Below, piece after piece: positions 1-9,779 of a stretch of 60,078 nt of DNA (positions within the stretch are counted from its first letter, which is position 1; each line of letters opens with the position of its first letter). The DNA lies in contig CAJYVK010000345.1 in assembly GCA_913778455.1 (NCBI GenBank), positions 1 through 60,078 of the forward strand. The letters run 5' to 3'. The translations under genes were made by a program, and so were the position numbers. The stretch comes from an uncultured Hymenobacter sp. GTDB taxonomy: Bacteria > Bacteroidota > Bacteroidia > Cytophagales > Hymenobacteraceae. The notes under the pieces were generated by a model. That model did no database searches and was not told the origin of the DNA. It saw nothing but the letters and a program-made list of their open reading frames with translations.

Positions 1-2
1 CG

Positions 3-686
3 GTGAAAATCAGTGCCTTCGTGCCCGGCTTTTTGTCGGATGGCAACGGCCCTACGCACCAGGCTATCGAAGACGTGTCGCTCATGCGCGGCATTCCCGG
101 CATGACGGTTTTTGCCCCCGCCGACGAGGCCGACATGCTGGCCATGCTGCCCGCCATCTGGGCTTCGCCCAGCCCCGCCTACCTGCGCGTGAATACTCGC
201 GCGGGCACTTACCAGCACGAGCCCTTCGTGATGGGCAAGGCCGAAATCGTGAGCGAAGGCCGGGACGTAACCATCCTCACTTACGGCATGCTCTTCGAGC
301 AAGCCCTCATTGCTAAAGACTTACTCACTGAGGCTGGCTATTCGGTGGGCCTCGTCAACCTGCGCAGCCTCAAGCCCCTCGATACCGAGGCCGTGCTGAA
401 CGTGGTGCGCGGCGGCTCGCTCGTGGTAACCTTGGAAGACCACTTCCAGACCGGCGGCCTCTACTCCATCCTGGCCGAGCTGCTACTGGAGCACGAACTG
501 ACCGCCAAGGTGCTACCGCTGGCCCTTAAGGAGCGCTGGTACAAGCCCGGCCTGCTGAGCGAAGTGCTCGAATACGAAGGCTTTACCGGCCAGCACATCG
601 CCCGCCGCATCGGAGAGCGCCTGGGTGATGGCGCGCACACCTTCGGGGCGAAGACCAAGGTGGTCGAAAATGAGTTTGCGGAGTAA
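3..686 (+). CDS. Transketolase C-terminal subunit, 5' end outside the window
   Basis: Carries the pyrimidine-binding and C-terminal domains of a transketolase, the enzyme that moves two-carbon ketol units between sugar phosphates using thiamine diphosphate. The conserved stretch GPTHQAIEDVSLMR lies at about residues 16-29, followed by PADEADML and a C-terminal transketolase domain from about residue 90. The frame stays open to the left edge, so the GTG at 3 is not a real start. Family C subunits are about 310 residues, so roughly the first third is missing. Because the visible part resembles split transketolases, an N subunit gene probably lies just upstream. Its position ahead of an aminotransferase, SDR, phosphatase and NeuB-type enzyme suggests a role in a special sugar pathway rather than the general pentose phosphate pathway; that role is inference. 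Confidence 0.9.
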   Translation: MKISAFVPGFLSDGNGPTHQAIEDVSLMRGIPGMTVFAPADEADMLAMLPAIWASPSPAYLRVNTRAGTYQHEPFVMGKAEIVSEGRDVTILTYGMLFEQALIAKDLLTEAGYSVGLVNLRSLKPLDTEAVLNVVRGGSLVVTLEDHFQTGGLYSILAELLLEHELTAKVLPLALKERWYKPGLLSEVLEYEGFTGQHIARRIGERLGDGAHTFGAKTKVVENEFAE

Positions 687-705
687 CCCGCAGTATTTCA
701 ATTGC

Positions 706-808
706 CTGTCATGCTGAGCTTGCGAAGCATCTGGTTACGCTCGCACCGTTGTGCTAATGCCCTGACGGCGCAAGCGTAACCAGATGCTTCGCAAGCTCAG
801 CATGACAG
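706..808. repeat. Perfect 36-bp inverted repeat, family A copy 1
   Basis: Left arm 706-741 and right arm 773-808 are exact reverse complements over 36 bases, around a 31-base spacer. The core word is GCTGAGCTTGCGAAGCAT. The same word recurs at 5007-5102 and, in a shortened form, at 54118-54148. It fills the gap between the transketolase and aminotransferase genes and could form a very strong RNA hairpin. No T tract follows, so it is not a classical terminator. Confidence 0.9.
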
Positions 809-849
809 ACGTTTTTTGTTTTGACGTTTCAGTCTGCCAATCCCGTTTT

Positions 850-2150
<1,301 letters not shown>

Positions 2151-2151
<1 letters not shown>

Positions 2152-2498
2152 TGCACTGGCTCGGGTGGCTCGGCGCTATTCTGGTGGCAGGAGTGCTTCT
2201 CGTTGGAGCACTCCTGCTGCTTAGTAGGCCAAATAAAGATTGGGTTATTCTTGGTCAAGAGATGCATGAACTGGTTGCAAAAGCCAAGGCGCTGGGCTTG
2301 CCCGACCGCGATGTAGCCAATATCAATGACATGCTAGAGTATGCTGAATACGCTGTGGCGCTATCCATACTAGCAGACCAGCTTTATGAGCATACGATTT
2401 TCCTGGATGCAGACTACTATCAATTACTCCAATCTGTAGCAGAAAAGCTGAAGCTACCCGAGCAAGAATACGCTTTTGCTAAGGAACTTATCATATGA
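2151..2498 (+). CDS. Small membrane-anchored protein resembling MafI immunity proteins
   Basis: A 115-residue protein starting at the ATG that overlaps the aminotransferase stop (TAATG), and ending in an ATGA overlap with the SDR. Residues 4-25 form one hydrophobic segment. The rest is acidic and helical, with the pattern LGLPDRDVANINDMLEYAEY followed by ALSILADQLYE, which resembles the MafI immunity family from memory. The frame also opens at 1956, but that part is antiparallel noise inside the aminotransferase. Base use is visibly richer in A and T than in its neighbours, for example around 2380-2440, which suggests separate ancestry. The MafI match is a pattern judgement, not a search result. 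A plain conserved operon protein of unknown function is the alternative. Confidence 0.7.
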
Positions 2499-3301
2499 AT
2501 TTCTTCGACTTAACCAACAAAACGGCCATCGTTACCGGTGCCTGCGGCCTCATCGGCCAAAAGCACTGCGAAGCCTTGGCCCTGGCCGGGGCCAACGTGG
2601 TCGTGGCTGACCTTAACCTCGATAAAGCCCGCGAGGTGGCCGCTGGCCTGCCCGGCGGCATCCACCTGCCGCTGGCCGTGGACGTGACCTCGCCCGAGTC
2701 GCTGGCCGCCGCCCGCGATACCATCATCGCGCGCTTCGGCCACATCGACGTGCTGGTGAACAATGCCGCCATCAACGACATGTTCGAGAACCCGGCGCTG
2801 GCCGCCGACCTCAGCAAGTTTGAGAATTTCCCGCTGGCTACCTTCACGAAGGTGCTGGAAGTAAACGTGACCGGCATCTTCCTGGCCGCCCAGGTTTTCG
2901 GGACGCCGATGGCCGAGCAGGGGAGTGGCTCCATCATCAACGTGGCCAGCACCTACGGCATCGTGGGGCCTGATCAGAGCATCTACCGCAACGAGGCTGG
3001 GGAGCAAACTTTTTATAAGTCTCCGTCTTATCCCATGACCAAGGGCGCGGTGGTCAACTTCACCCGTTACCTGGCCGCCTACTGGGGTAGCAAGGGCGTG
3101 CGCGTGAATACACTCTCCCCCGGCGGCGTCGAAAACAGCCAAGATGCCTTCTTCGTGAAGCAGTACAGCGCCAAAACGCCGCTGGGTCGCATGGCCGCCC
3201 CGACCGACTACCAAGGCGCGGTGGTGTTCCTCGCCTCCGATGCCTCGGCCTACATGACGGGGGCCAACCTAGTGGTAGATGGCGGTTGGACAGCCATTTA
3301 G
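2495..3301 (+). CDS. Short-chain dehydrogenase/reductase in the sugar operon
   Basis: A 268-residue classical SDR. The N-terminal nucleotide-binding motif is TGACGLIG, followed by NNAA at about residue 89. The catalytic set is the serine in NVASTYG and the tyrosine and lysine of YPMTKG. It ends with the usual VVDGGWTAI. It probably oxidises or reduces a nucleotide- or phospho-sugar, paired with the aminotransferase upstream. Its overall look recalls PtmA-type SDRs of legionaminate-like pathways, but this is not proven. It starts in an ATGA overlap with the MafI-like gene, so it belongs to the same transcript. Confidence 0.88.
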   Translation: MNFFDLTNKTAIVTGACGLIGQKHCEALALAGANVVVADLNLDKAREVAAGLPGGIHLPLAVDVTSPESLAAARDTIIARFGHIDVLVNNAAINDMFENPALAADLSKFENFPLATFTKVLEVNVTGIFLAAQVFGTPMAEQGSGSIINVASTYGIVGPDQSIYRNEAGEQTFYKSPSYPMTKGAVVNFTRYLAAYWGSKGVRVNTLSPGGVENSQDAFFVKQYSAKTPLGRMAAPTDYQGAVVFLASDASAYMTGANLVVDGGWTAI

Positions 3302-3378
3302 CAAAACGTATAAATTAGATAACCTGCGCTGCCGCCGGTTTTGTAGTAAATTCGGAGAAGATTTCATTGAACTCCTTT

Positions 3379-3906
3379 ATGAAGCACGCCGATCTCGCCG
3401 CTAAAGCCAGCCGTATCAAGCTCGTACTCACCGATTGCGACGGCGTACTCACCGACGGCGGCGTGTACTACGGCGAAGCTGGCGAAGTGTTCAAGCGCTT
3501 CAACATCCGCGACGGCATGGGTGTAGAGCGCCTGCGGGCCGTGGGCGTGGAAACGGGTATCGTGACGGGCGAGCGCTCGCCCTCGGTGCAGAAACGCGCC
3601 GAAAAGCTGAAAATCACCGAGCTGCACCTGGGCATTAAGGACAAGGCCCCGCTGCTGGGGGAGATTCTGAGCCGTACCGGTCTCACGGCCGAGCAAGTCG
3701 CTTTTATTGGCGACGATACCAACGACGTGGCCATCCTGGGCTTGGTTGGCCTGGCCGCCTGCCCCGGCGACGCTACCATTTTCGCCCGCGAAGCTGCCGA
3801 CTACCACTGCCAAGCCTTCGGCGGCCAAGGGGCCTTCCGCGAGCTAGCCGAGCTGATTATCAGCTGCCAGGGCGGTGCCCCGCTGCCCGACCGCGGCTCG
3901 GAATAG
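3379..3906 (+). CDS. HAD-family phosphatase of the KdsC type
   Basis: A 175-residue HAD superfamily phosphatase of the KdsC / YrbI kind, the cap-less tetrameric enzymes that remove phosphate from 8- or 9-phosphorylated 3-deoxy-ulosonic acids. The nucleophile motif is TDCDGVLTDGG near residues 19-29, and the metal-binding motif is GDDTNDVAIL. The start was set at ATG 3379 (MKHADL). A TTG at 3367 is in frame and has GGAGAAG 8 bases upstream, so it remains possible. Placed one gene before a NeuB-type synthase, it most likely dephosphorylates that enzyme's product. A Kdo pathway kdsC is the alternative, but no kdsA, kdsB or kdsD is visible here. Confidence 0.88.
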   Translation: MKHADLAAKASRIKLVLTDCDGVLTDGGVYYGEAGEVFKRFNIRDGMGVERLRAVGVETGIVTGERSPSVQKRAEKLKITELHLGIKDKAPLLGEILSRTGLTAEQVAFIGDDTNDVAILGLVGLAACPGDATIFAREAADYHCQAFGGQGAFRELAELIISCQGGAPLPDRGSE

Positions 3907-4056
3907 TTTTACCTGTGGGAAAGGCGAGAATGCTAGCAGGTGAAAATGCCGATTAGCCAACTGACTATTGGGCTACGGGTAGCGGAAAATAAAAATCTGC
4001 TTACTGCGTCACCTTCTTCAGGCCGCCAAGCTGCGGCACTTGCTCGCTCTGTCACC

Positions 4057-4094
4057 CACGCATTGTCACATCTTTCACATTTCCCACATTAACC
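4057..4094. repeat. Nonamer array upstream of the NeuB-type gene
   Basis: Three consecutive 9-base units of the form TCACATCTT, TCACATTTC, CCACATTAA, ending 5 bases before the ATG at 4100. The unit matches the 9-bp array at 28524-28578 upstream of mfd. Only one orientation is present at this site. The rest of the 3907-4099 gap shows nothing recognisable. Confidence 0.6.
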
Positions 4095-4099
4095 AGAAG

Positions 4100-4984
4100 A
4101 TGTCCGTAGTTCAAATCAAGAAGAACCGCGCTATTGGCCCCGGCCAGCCGTGCTACATCATTGCCGAAATCGGCATCAACCACAACGGCTCGCTCGATCT
4201 GGCCAAGCAGCTCATCGACGCGGCCGTGACGGCCGGCGCCGATGCGGTAAAGTTCCAGAAGCGCACCCCCGAGCTGTGCGTGCCCAAGGACCAGTGGGAG
4301 AAAATGCGCGATACCCCCTGGGGCCGCATGAGCTACATCGACTACAAGCGTAAAACCGAGTTTGGCCAGGCCGAGTACACGGTTATCGACGACTACTGCA
4401 AGGCCAAGGGCATCGATTGGTTTGCCTCGTGCTGGGATGAGCCGTCGGTCGATTTCATGGAGCAGTTTCAGCCCGTGCTCTACAAGATGGCCAGCGCCTC
4501 GCTCACCGATAAGCCCCTGCTCGACCGCGTACGCGCCACCGGCCGCCCGCTCATGCTGAGCACCGGCATGAGCACCCAGCAGGAAATCACCGACGCCGTG
4601 GCCTACGTGGGCCTCGACAACCTGATGATTGCCCATTCGACCTCGGCCTACCCCTGCCCCCCGCAGGAGTTGAACCTGCGCATGATTCAAACCCTGCAAG
4701 CGCAGTTTCCAGACACCCCCATCGGCTACTCGGGCCACGAAACCGGCCTGAGCACCACCGTAACGGCCGTGGCCCTGGGCGCGACGTTCGTGGAGCGCCA
4801 CTTGACCCTCGACCGCGCCATGTGGGGCTCCGACCACGCCGCCAGCGTGGAGCCGGGTGGCCTGGCTAAGCTCGTGCGCGACATCCGCGACACCGAAGCC
4901 GGCCTCGGCGACGGTGTGAAAGTGGTGTACGAGAGCGAAAAAGAGCCCCTGCGCCGCCTGCGCCGCGAGGTGACGGCCGCGTAA
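4100..4984 (+). CDS. NeuB-family nonulosonic acid synthase lacking the SAF domain
   Basis: A TIM-barrel synthase that would condense phosphoenolpyruvate with a hexose-type aldehyde sugar to give a nine-carbon sugar acid. Family landmarks are AEIGINHNGSL, VKFQKR, STSAYPCPP, GYSGHETGL and VERHLTLDRAMWGSDHA. The chosen start MSVVQIKKNR gives 294 residues; the frame opens earlier at 4040, but that part is intergenic repeat. NeuB, NeuB2/LegI and PseI enzymes usually run about 340-350 residues because a C-terminal SAF (antifreeze-like) domain closes the partner's active site. Here the protein ends in RRLRREVTAA at that boundary. It is the last gene of the operon; the cytidylyltransferase expected to act next is not in the window. 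Confidence 0.9.
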   Translation: MSVVQIKKNRAIGPGQPCYIIAEIGINHNGSLDLAKQLIDAAVTAGADAVKFQKRTPELCVPKDQWEKMRDTPWGRMSYIDYKRKTEFGQAEYTVIDDYCKAKGIDWFASCWDEPSVDFMEQFQPVLYKMASASLTDKPLLDRVRATGRPLMLSTGMSTQQEITDAVAYVGLDNLMIAHSTSAYPCPPQELNLRMIQTLQAQFPDTPIGYSGHETGLSTTVTAVALGATFVERHLTLDRAMWGSDHAASVEPGGLAKLVRDIRDTEAGLGDGVKVVYESEKEPLRRLRREVTAA

Positions 4985-5006
4985 ATAGGCCGTAAAAAGG
5001 TTTTTT

Positions 5007-5102
5007 ACGTCTGTTATGCTGAGCTTGCGAAGCATCTTTTCACGGTTGGGCGACGCTGCTCAAACCTGACAAGATGCTTCGCAGGCTCAGCATGACAGAC
5101 GT
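5007..5102. repeat. Inverted repeat, family A copy 2
   Basis: Near-perfect palindrome beginning ACGTCTGTTATGCTGAGC and ending with its reverse complement CATGACAGACGT, with a spacer unrelated to that of copy 1. The arms share GCTTGCGAAGCATCT with copy 1. It lies just after the NeuB-type gene. The remaining 5103-5269 shows no gene or clear signal. Confidence 0.85.
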
Positions 5103-5269
5103 AATTTTTATAGTAGTTGCGGGTTGCTGTAGTAGCAAGCTGGCTGCGTTGTGCGTTTAAGCCAGTCGTATTTTTAGCGGCTGCTTAAAAGCGAGCCTTA
5201 CCAAGCGGCTATGAACATTCATCCCGTACAGGCAGTTAGGGGCAGAGTTATCACATTATCGCATTCGTT

Positions 5270-6316
5270 ATGCTAGAGCCGATAAGCGAGTTTTACCACA
5301 GCCTCAATGCAGTGGGGCGCACCACCATGATAACGACGCCCATCCTGCTGCTGGCGGTGGCGGTGCTGCTGATCTTGGAGCGCAAATTCCCTTATCGCAA
5401 GGGGCTGCCGTTCTTCCGCGAGGGCTTGTTCGTGGATTTGTTCTGGTATACGCTGGTGCAGAGCTACTTCCTGCAAATTTTAATTTTCGGGTTTATTATC
5501 GCGCCGCTGGCGGCCCATTTTGGGGCGCGGTTTCACGTGGTGAGCAACTGGCCGGTGGTGGCGCAGGTGGCGTTTTTCGTCGTCACCCACGATTTTTACA
5601 TCTACTGGTTTCACCGCTTCCAGCACAGCAGCGCGTTTTTCTGGCGCACCCACGAGGCGCACCATTCGGGCAAGCAGGTGGACTGGCTGGCCGGCTCGCG
5701 CTCGCACGCCGTGGAGATTATTATCAACCAAACCATCGAGTTTGCGCCCATTATTTTGCTGGGGGCCAACCCGATAGTGGTGCCCATTAAGGCGCTCATC
5801 GATGCCGTGTGGGGCATGTACATTCACGCCAACATCGACGTGAAATCAGGTAAGCTGCAATATTTCATCAACGGCCCCGAGATGCACCTCTGGCACCACG
5901 CCGACCACGAGGAAGTGTACTACGCCAACTTTTCGACCAAATTTGCGGTCTGGGACTGGCTGTTCGGCACCGCCTTTTTGCCTCAGAACCGCAAGCCTGA
6001 GCGCTGGGGCCTGCCCTACGCCTTCCCCAAAGATTACTTTTCGCAGCACGCCTTTTCGGTAATGCGCTTCGATGAAAAAGCCCTGGCTGAACGCTCGGCA
6101 GCCTTCCGCGCCTACCACGGCGTGCGCTGGCGGGTGCTGAGCTGGCTCGGCGAGCGCGTGCCCGCCGCCAAGGTGCTGCAAGGCTGGGAGGTTCCCGAAG
6201 ACGTGCACGAAACCGTACCTGCCCCGCGCCCCGGCGGTAACCCAGCCGGCAACGCACCGGCTGCGTCCGCCGTTGCTACCGAATCTCCCCGCCCCGTTGC
6301 TACTCCCGCATCTTGA
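5270..6316 (+). CDS. Fatty acid hydroxylase / sterol desaturase family membrane protein
   Basis: A 348-residue integral membrane di-iron oxygenase. The histidine clusters typical of the family are H115RFQH119, H128EAHH132 and H206LWHH210, with hydrophobic segments before the first cluster (about 18-36 and 55-83) and between the second and third (about 148-185). In bacteria such proteins hydroxylate lipids or carotenoids; the substrate here cannot be read from sequence. Residues after about 310 are a proline- and alanine-rich tail with no predicted structure, absent from most relatives I know. The stop overlaps the start of the SMR transporter (TTGA), so the two are probably co-translated. Confidence 0.9.
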   Translation: MLEPISEFYHSLNAVGRTTMITTPILLLAVAVLLILERKFPYRKGLPFFREGLFVDLFWYTLVQSYFLQILIFGFIIAPLAAHFGARFHVVSNWPVVAQVAFFVVTHDFYIYWFHRFQHSSAFFWRTHEAHHSGKQVDWLAGSRSHAVEIIINQTIEFAPIILLGANPIVVPIKALIDAVWGMYIHANIDVKSGKLQYFINGPEMHLWHHADHEEVYYANFSTKFAVWDWLFGTAFLPQNRKPERWGLPYAFPKDYFSQHAFSVMRFDEKALAERSAAFRAYHGVRWRVLSWLGERVPAAKVLQGWEVPEDVHETVPAPRPGGNPAGNAPAASAVATESPRPVATPAS

Positions 6317-6696
6317 CACTCAGCTTTAATCCTGCCTGGCTTTACCTGCTGCTTGCTTCCGTGATGGAGGTGTGCTGGAACTACAGCCTCAAATACACGA
6401 GCGTAGCTAAGATCAAGGCCATTGACTGGCCGCATTTTTTCTCTTCCTCCGCCGGGATAATGACCCTGCTGCCGGCTATCGGCTACGTAGCCTTTGGGGT
6501 GGCCAACGTATTTTTCTTCTCCAAGGCGCTCAATGTTATTCCCGCTTCCACCGCGTTTGCCATCTGGATGGGCGTGGCCCTGGTTGGCATCAAGCTCGTG
6601 GATACGCTGGTGCTGAAAGAGGCTTTTCAGTGGGTGCACGTGTTTTACATCGGCTGCATTCTGGTGGGGATTATCGGGCTGAAGCGCACGGCGTAG
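6313..6696 (+). CDS. Small multidrug resistance (SMR) family transporter
   Basis: A 127-residue protein with four hydrophobic segments, the size and layout of EmrE-type proton-coupled exporters. Glu19 in ASVMEVCWNYSLK sits in the first segment where the essential glutamate of SMR proteins lies. The start is a TTG that overlaps the hydroxylase stop as TTGA; no ATG exists before Met18, which would cut into the first membrane segment. Coupling to a lipid hydroxylase gene is uncommon and may indicate a shared envelope role rather than drug export; that is inference. Confidence 0.85.
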   Translation: MTLSFNPAWLYLLLASVMEVCWNYSLKYTSVAKIKAIDWPHFFSSSAGIMTLLPAIGYVAFGVANVFFFSKALNVIPASTAFAIWMGVALVGIKLVDTLVLKEAFQWVHVFYIGCILVGIIGLKRTA

Positions 6697-6740
6697 CCGG
6701 CGCGCGGTGAGGTGCTAGCTGGGCCGTAATTTGCTGGCCT

Positions 6741-9662
6741 ATGCGCCGCTTGCTCCTGTCGTTGCTTGGGCCGCTGCTGACCTCTGCGGTCGCCGTCGCC
6801 CAAAGCCTGCCCATCCTCAGCCAAAACCCGCCCCACCTGCGCTGGCAGGAAATTCGCAGCCCACACTTTCGGGTGCTGTACCCGGAGGGGCTCGACACGG
6901 CGGCCCAGCGCACGGCCCGTCGGCTGGAGGCCGTGCACGGCCCCGAGGGGGCCACGCTGGGCGTGCAGGCCAAGCCCATCGCGGTGGTGATGCAAAACCA
7001 AACTACGGTGAGCAACGGCTTCGTGACGTTTCTGCCGCGTCACGCCGAGTTTTTTACTACACCCGAGCAGGGGCAGGGCCTGGGCACGGTGGACTGGCTC
7101 GATGGGCTGGTGGTGCACGAGTTTCGGCACGTCAACCAATTTGACAAGGCGCGGCAGGGATTTGGTCGGGTGCTGGTGCCGCTGCTCGGCGAGGGCGGGT
7201 TGGGCGTGAGTGCGGTGGGCGTGCCGCAGTGGTTTTTTGAGGGCGACGCGGTGGGCACCGAAACGGCCTTCACCCGTAGCGGGCGCGGGCGCATCCCGTA
7301 CTTCGGCCTGGGCCTGCGGGCCAATCTGCTGGCTGGCCGCTTGTATAACTACCAGAAGGCCGTGAGCGGCTCGCTGCGCGACTACGTGCCCGACTGGTAC
7401 GTGCTGGGCTACTACCTCACCTCCTACGCCAAGGCGCACTACGGGGCCGACGTGTGGAGCCGTGCCTTGAGCGAATACTATCGCTTTCCCTTCTATCCCT
7501 TTTCATTTTCCAACGGCCTGCGCCGTACCACCGGCCTGCGCGTGGAAGACCTCTACGCCCGCACCATGCGCGAGCTCGACTCGACCTGGCGGGCCGAGCA
7601 GGCAGCCCGGCCCGCGCTCACGCCGGTGCGTGAGCTAGCGGGCCAGGTCATGACGCCGGTTTTTACCCAGTACCAGTACCCGCAGTACGTCACCGACAGC
7701 ACCGTGCTGGCGCTGAAAAGCGGCCTCGGCGACATCGCGCAGCTCGTGTTGCTGGGCCGCCACGGGCGCGAAAAGCGGGTGTTTACCCTGGGCCAGCAGA
7801 ATATTCCCGAGCTGTTGTCGGTAGGTGGCGGCAAGGTCGTGTGGCCGGAGTTTCGCCAAAATCCGCGCTGGGGGCAGCGGGTGTATTCCGAACTGAAGAT
7901 ACTAGACCTGCAAACTGGTCGGCTCACGCGCCTGGGGCGGGGCCAGCGCTACTCGGCCGCGGCGCTCTCGGCCGACGGGACGCGCATCGTGGCGGTGCGC
8001 ACCGATGAGGCGTACCACCACGCGCTCGTAGTGCTGGATGCGGCTACCGGGACTATTATCCGCACGCTGCCTAATCCGCGCAACGACCTCTACCAGCAGC
8101 CCCGCTTCACGGCCGCTAATCAGGGTATCGTGGTAGTTGCCCTGAGCGCTGCTGGCAAGACCTTGCAGCTCATTGAGTCAACGACCGGGGAGGTAACTAA
8201 TATCCTACCCGTGGCCAACGTCAACCTGACCAACCCGCAGCCGTGGGGTGATTACGTGTTGTACAACTCGCCGCAGTCGGGGGTGGATAACCTGTACGCC
8301 GTCAACACGCGCACGCAGCAGACTTACCAAGTTACCAATCGGCCCACCGGGGCCTACCACGCCGCCGCCGCTCCCAACGGTCACTCCCTGGCCCTGCACG
8401 ACTACCGGGCCACCGGGGCGCGCATCGTCGAAATGCCCCTCGACCCGGCCACCTGGACGGCATTACCCAGCGCTACGCCACCCGCTGCCCCCGCGCCCTA
8501 CGTGGCCGCGCTGGCGGCCGGCGAGCCGGCCGCGGCCCGTATTACGGCGCTGCTGGCCTCGCCCGATTCGAGCGGGCCACGCTACGGCGTGCGGCGCTAC
8601 CGGCCGCTGACCCACGCCTTCCGGGTATTCAGCTATGGGGTGGTGCAGAGCCCCAGTGGCAACGCGGTGAGCGTGGGCGTGCGCTCGCAGGATTTTCTGA
8701 GTACGACCCAGCTGTTCGCGGGCCTCACCTACGACCAGACCGAGCGCACCCTGGCCGCTACCGGGGCACTCAGCTACCAGGGCCACTACCCGGTGCTCGA
8801 CGTGGAGGCCACGTACGGGGGGCGCGATGCCGCCCGCTACGTAGACCGCGCCCGGCCGCTCGACAGCCTGCGCCGCGACCAGTGGCAGTACGCCCGCCTG
8901 CTGGCCGGCGTACGCGTGCCGCTCGTGCTCACGCGCTCTAAGTATTTGCAGGCGCTCACAGTGGGCGCGTACTACCTGCACGAGCGGGTGTTCGACTACG
9001 ACCTGCCGGTGCGCAGTCGCTCTGAGGTAGGCCCCTCCGCGCCCTTGCACGCCGTGCAAACCTCGCTGGCCTACGCCAGCCAGCTCAAGCAAAGCGCCCG
9101 CGACGTGGCCCCGCGCGGCGGCGCTACGCTGCTGGCGACCTACCGCACTACGCCGTTCACTACCCGTTTGCAGGCCAGCCAGGTAGGCGTGCAGGCGGCG
9201 GTGTACGCGCCGGGGCTGGCCCGGCACCACGCGCTACGTCTGCGCGGCGGCTTTCAATATCAGCAGCAGGATCAGTATAATTTCTCGTCGGCCATCTCCT
9301 TTCCCCGGGCTGAGACGAGCTACCTCAGCTTCGACCGGCTGGCCGTGGGTAGCGCCGATTATTACCTGCCGCTGGCCTTCGTGCACTGGTCGGTGGGGCG
9401 GGTGCTCTACGTGCAGCGCCTGCGGGCCACGGTCTTCGCCGACGTGGCGCAGGGTAGCAGCCTAGTGGGGCTACGCACCGCCACAGGCGCAGTGGTGTCC
9501 ACGCGAGCCATTGTCAATTATCAGAACTACGGAGCTGATTTAATGGCGCTGTTCAACGTCTTCCACCTGCGGACGCCCATTGAGGCAGGCGTGCGGGTAG
9601 CGTATAGCAACAACCTCCAAGGCTGGGTAGTGCAGCCGCTGGCCCTCAACGTGCGGCTGTAG
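6741..9662 (+). CDS. Large envelope protein: HExxH protease-like domain, TolB-like propeller and outer membrane barrel
   Basis: A 973-residue exported protein with signal peptide MRRLLLSLLGPLLTSAVAVA. Residues 35-290 resemble gluzincin-type peptidases, with H126EFRH130 as the zinc motif and Glu167 in WFFEGDA as the likely third ligand. Residues about 300-590 contain repeated blade-like strands (ALSADGTRIVAVRTDE, APNGHSLALHD) of the TolB/PD40 type. From about 610 the sequence is alternating and aromatic and ends in VVQPLALNVRL, like an outer membrane barrel terminus. Such three-part proteins occur in Bacteroidota, usually annotated as hypothetical or TolB-like. Function is unknown; a cell-surface protease or processing factor is plausible. 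The ATG at 6741 is followed directly by a typical signal peptide. Confidence 0.8.
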   Translation: MRRLLLSLLGPLLTSAVAVAQSLPILSQNPPHLRWQEIRSPHFRVLYPEGLDTAAQRTARRLEAVHGPEGATLGVQAKPIAVVMQNQTTVSNGFVTFLPRHAEFFTTPEQGQGLGTVDWLDGLVVHEFRHVNQFDKARQGFGRVLVPLLGEGGLGVSAVGVPQWFFEGDAVGTETAFTRSGRGRIPYFGLGLRANLLAGRLYNYQKAVSGSLRDYVPDWYVLGYYLTSYAKAHYGADVWSRALSEYYRFPFYPFSFSNGLRRTTGLRVEDLYARTMRELDSTWRAEQAARPALTPVRELAGQVMTPVFTQYQYPQYVTDSTVLALKSGLGDIAQLVLLGRHGREKRVFTLGQQNIPELLSVGGGKVVWPEFRQNPRWGQRVYSELKILDLQTGRLTRLGRGQRYSAAALSADGTRIVAVRTDEAYHHALVVLDAATGTIIRTLPNPRNDLYQQPRFTAANQGIVVVALSAAGKTLQLIESTTGEVTNILPVANVNLTNPQPWGDYVLYNSPQSGVDNLYAVNTRTQQTYQVTNRPTGAYHAAAAPNGHSLALHDYRATGARIVEMPLDPATWTALPSATPPAAPAPYVAALAAGEPAAARITALLASPDSSGPRYGVRRYRPLTHAFRVFSYGVVQSPSGNAVSVGVRSQDFLSTTQLFAGLTYDQTERTLAATGALSYQGHYPVLDVEATYGGRDAARYVDRARPLDSLRRDQWQYARLLAGVRVPLVLTRSKYLQALTVGAYYLHERVFDYDLPVRSRSEVGPSAPLHAVQTSLAYASQLKQSARDVAPRGGATLLATYRTTPFTTRLQASQVGVQAAVYAPGLARHHALRLRGGFQYQQQDQYNFSSAISFPRAETSYLSFDRLAVGSADYYLPLAFVHWSVGRVLYVQRLRATVFADVAQGSSLVGLRTATGAVVSTRAIVNYQNYGADLMALFNVFHLRTPIEAGVRVAYSNNLQGWVVQPLALNVRL

Positions 9663-9667
9663 CGCAC

Positions 9668-9779
9668 TGTAGCGTAAGCTTTAGCTTGCGAGCGAGCGTT
9701 AGCGAGCAATGACGTAAGGGGACGTTCGCTCACGTTATTGCTCGCTGGCGCTCGCTCGCAAGCTAAAGCTTACGCTACA
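9668..9779. repeat. Long inverted repeat, family B copy 1
   Basis: Arms 9668-9710 and 9737-9779, 43 bases each, pair almost perfectly (TGTAGCGTAAGCTTTAGC outermost, AGCGAGCAAT innermost). The outer 14 bases differ by one base from those of the copy at 18359-18413. The right arm overlaps the 3' end of the minus-strand DUF2721 gene and supplies its last codons and stop. Confidence 0.9.

Noticed and set aside
706..808. Insertion sequence remnant with terminal repeats
   Set aside because: No transposase or coding spacer between the arms; only a 31-base spacer.
784..849. Upstream extension of the aminotransferase starting MLRKLSM
   Set aside because: It is encoded by the family A inverted repeat and the same peptide arises on the other strand at 5035.
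3379..3906. Assignment as kdsC of the Kdo pathway
   Set aside because: No kdsA, kdsB or kdsD nearby, and the adjacent synthase is NeuB-like rather than KdsA.
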